Shown in pieces: positions 14,805-14,941 of a DNA stretch of 14,941 nt; the first letter of the stretch is position 1, and every line of letters starts with the position of its first letter. The DNA lies in NCBI GenBank assembly GCA_000961805.1, contig LADV01000170.1, positions 1 to 14,941 of the forward strand, in the 5' to 3' direction. The notes beneath the pieces are model-generated. The model did not search any database. It was not told the DNA's origin and saw only the letters and a program-made list of their open reading frames with translations. The position numbers were made by a program, and so were the translations under genes. The DNA is from Peptococcaceae bacterium BRH_c23. GTDB taxonomy: Bacteria; Bacillota_B; Desulfitobacteriia; Desulfitobacteriales; Desulfitobacteriaceae.

Positions 14805-14941
14805 ATTGTTCTTCCCCCGCTATTCTCTTTTTCATTAGTATTCTTAAAACCAATTGAATTTTCCTTCCTTTCAATATTGATAATTGCAGATTTTTAATCA
14901 AGACTACGTTCTGGACGTCGTCGAAATTAAACCGGTTAAAC

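Overview
The window looks like chromosomal DNA of an anaerobic Firmicute, probably a clostridial or Peptococcaceae-type organism. The signs are AGGAGG-type ribosome binding sites, moderate GC, short intergenic spacers, a ferredoxin-linked tungsten aldehyde oxidoreductase and a TRAP transporter. Genus cannot be fixed from the sequence. Every gene I accept is on the minus strand, so transcription runs from high to low coordinates.

Region 1 (about 10220 down to 413) is a catabolic gene cluster. In transcription order it holds: a GntR/FCD regulator; an M24-fold hydrolase that closely resembles ectoine hydrolase DoeA/EutD; TRAP subunits DctQ and DctM; an M20D amidohydrolase; the TRAP binding lipoprotein DctP; an AOR-family aldehyde:ferredoxin oxidoreductase; a 65-residue MoaD/ThiS-type sulfur carrier; and a divergent SHMT-fold PLP enzyme. 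Spacers are 55 bp or less except for 146 bp between dctP and aor, which carries a perfect 15-bp inverted repeat. Two copies of a 20-bp operator-like sequence (17 of 20 identical) precede the regulator gene and the hydrolase gene. The second overlaps the -35 box of a good promoter, which suggests one regulator controls both units.

My best reading is a pathway for import and anaerobic breakdown of ectoine or, more specifically, 5-hydroxyectoine. The DoeA-like enzyme would open the ring to an N-acetyl-3-hydroxy-2,4-diaminobutyrate. The SHMT-fold enzyme, which seems to have lost folate-site residues, would split this beta-hydroxy amino acid into glycine and an (acetyl)aminoacetaldehyde. AOR would oxidise the aldehyde with reduction of ferredoxin, and the M20D enzyme would remove the acetyl group. 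This uses every gene in the cluster but is inference; the substrate is not proven.

Region 2 (14804 down to 10537) is a second unit: a large MalT-type LuxR (LAL) regulator ending in a rho-independent terminator, then a pair of 14-bp direct repeats, a probable promoter, a conserved 67-residue protein, a 63-residue two-helix membrane protein and an SRPBCC-like membrane protein. It may be a regulator plus target-operon module of unknown function.

Region 3 (1 to 409) is debris: the C-terminal end of an RsgA GTPase joined within a few bases to a TnpB-like transposase fragment that runs off the window. Between the two units, 10143-10536 holds no gene, only regulatory sequence and a hairpin.
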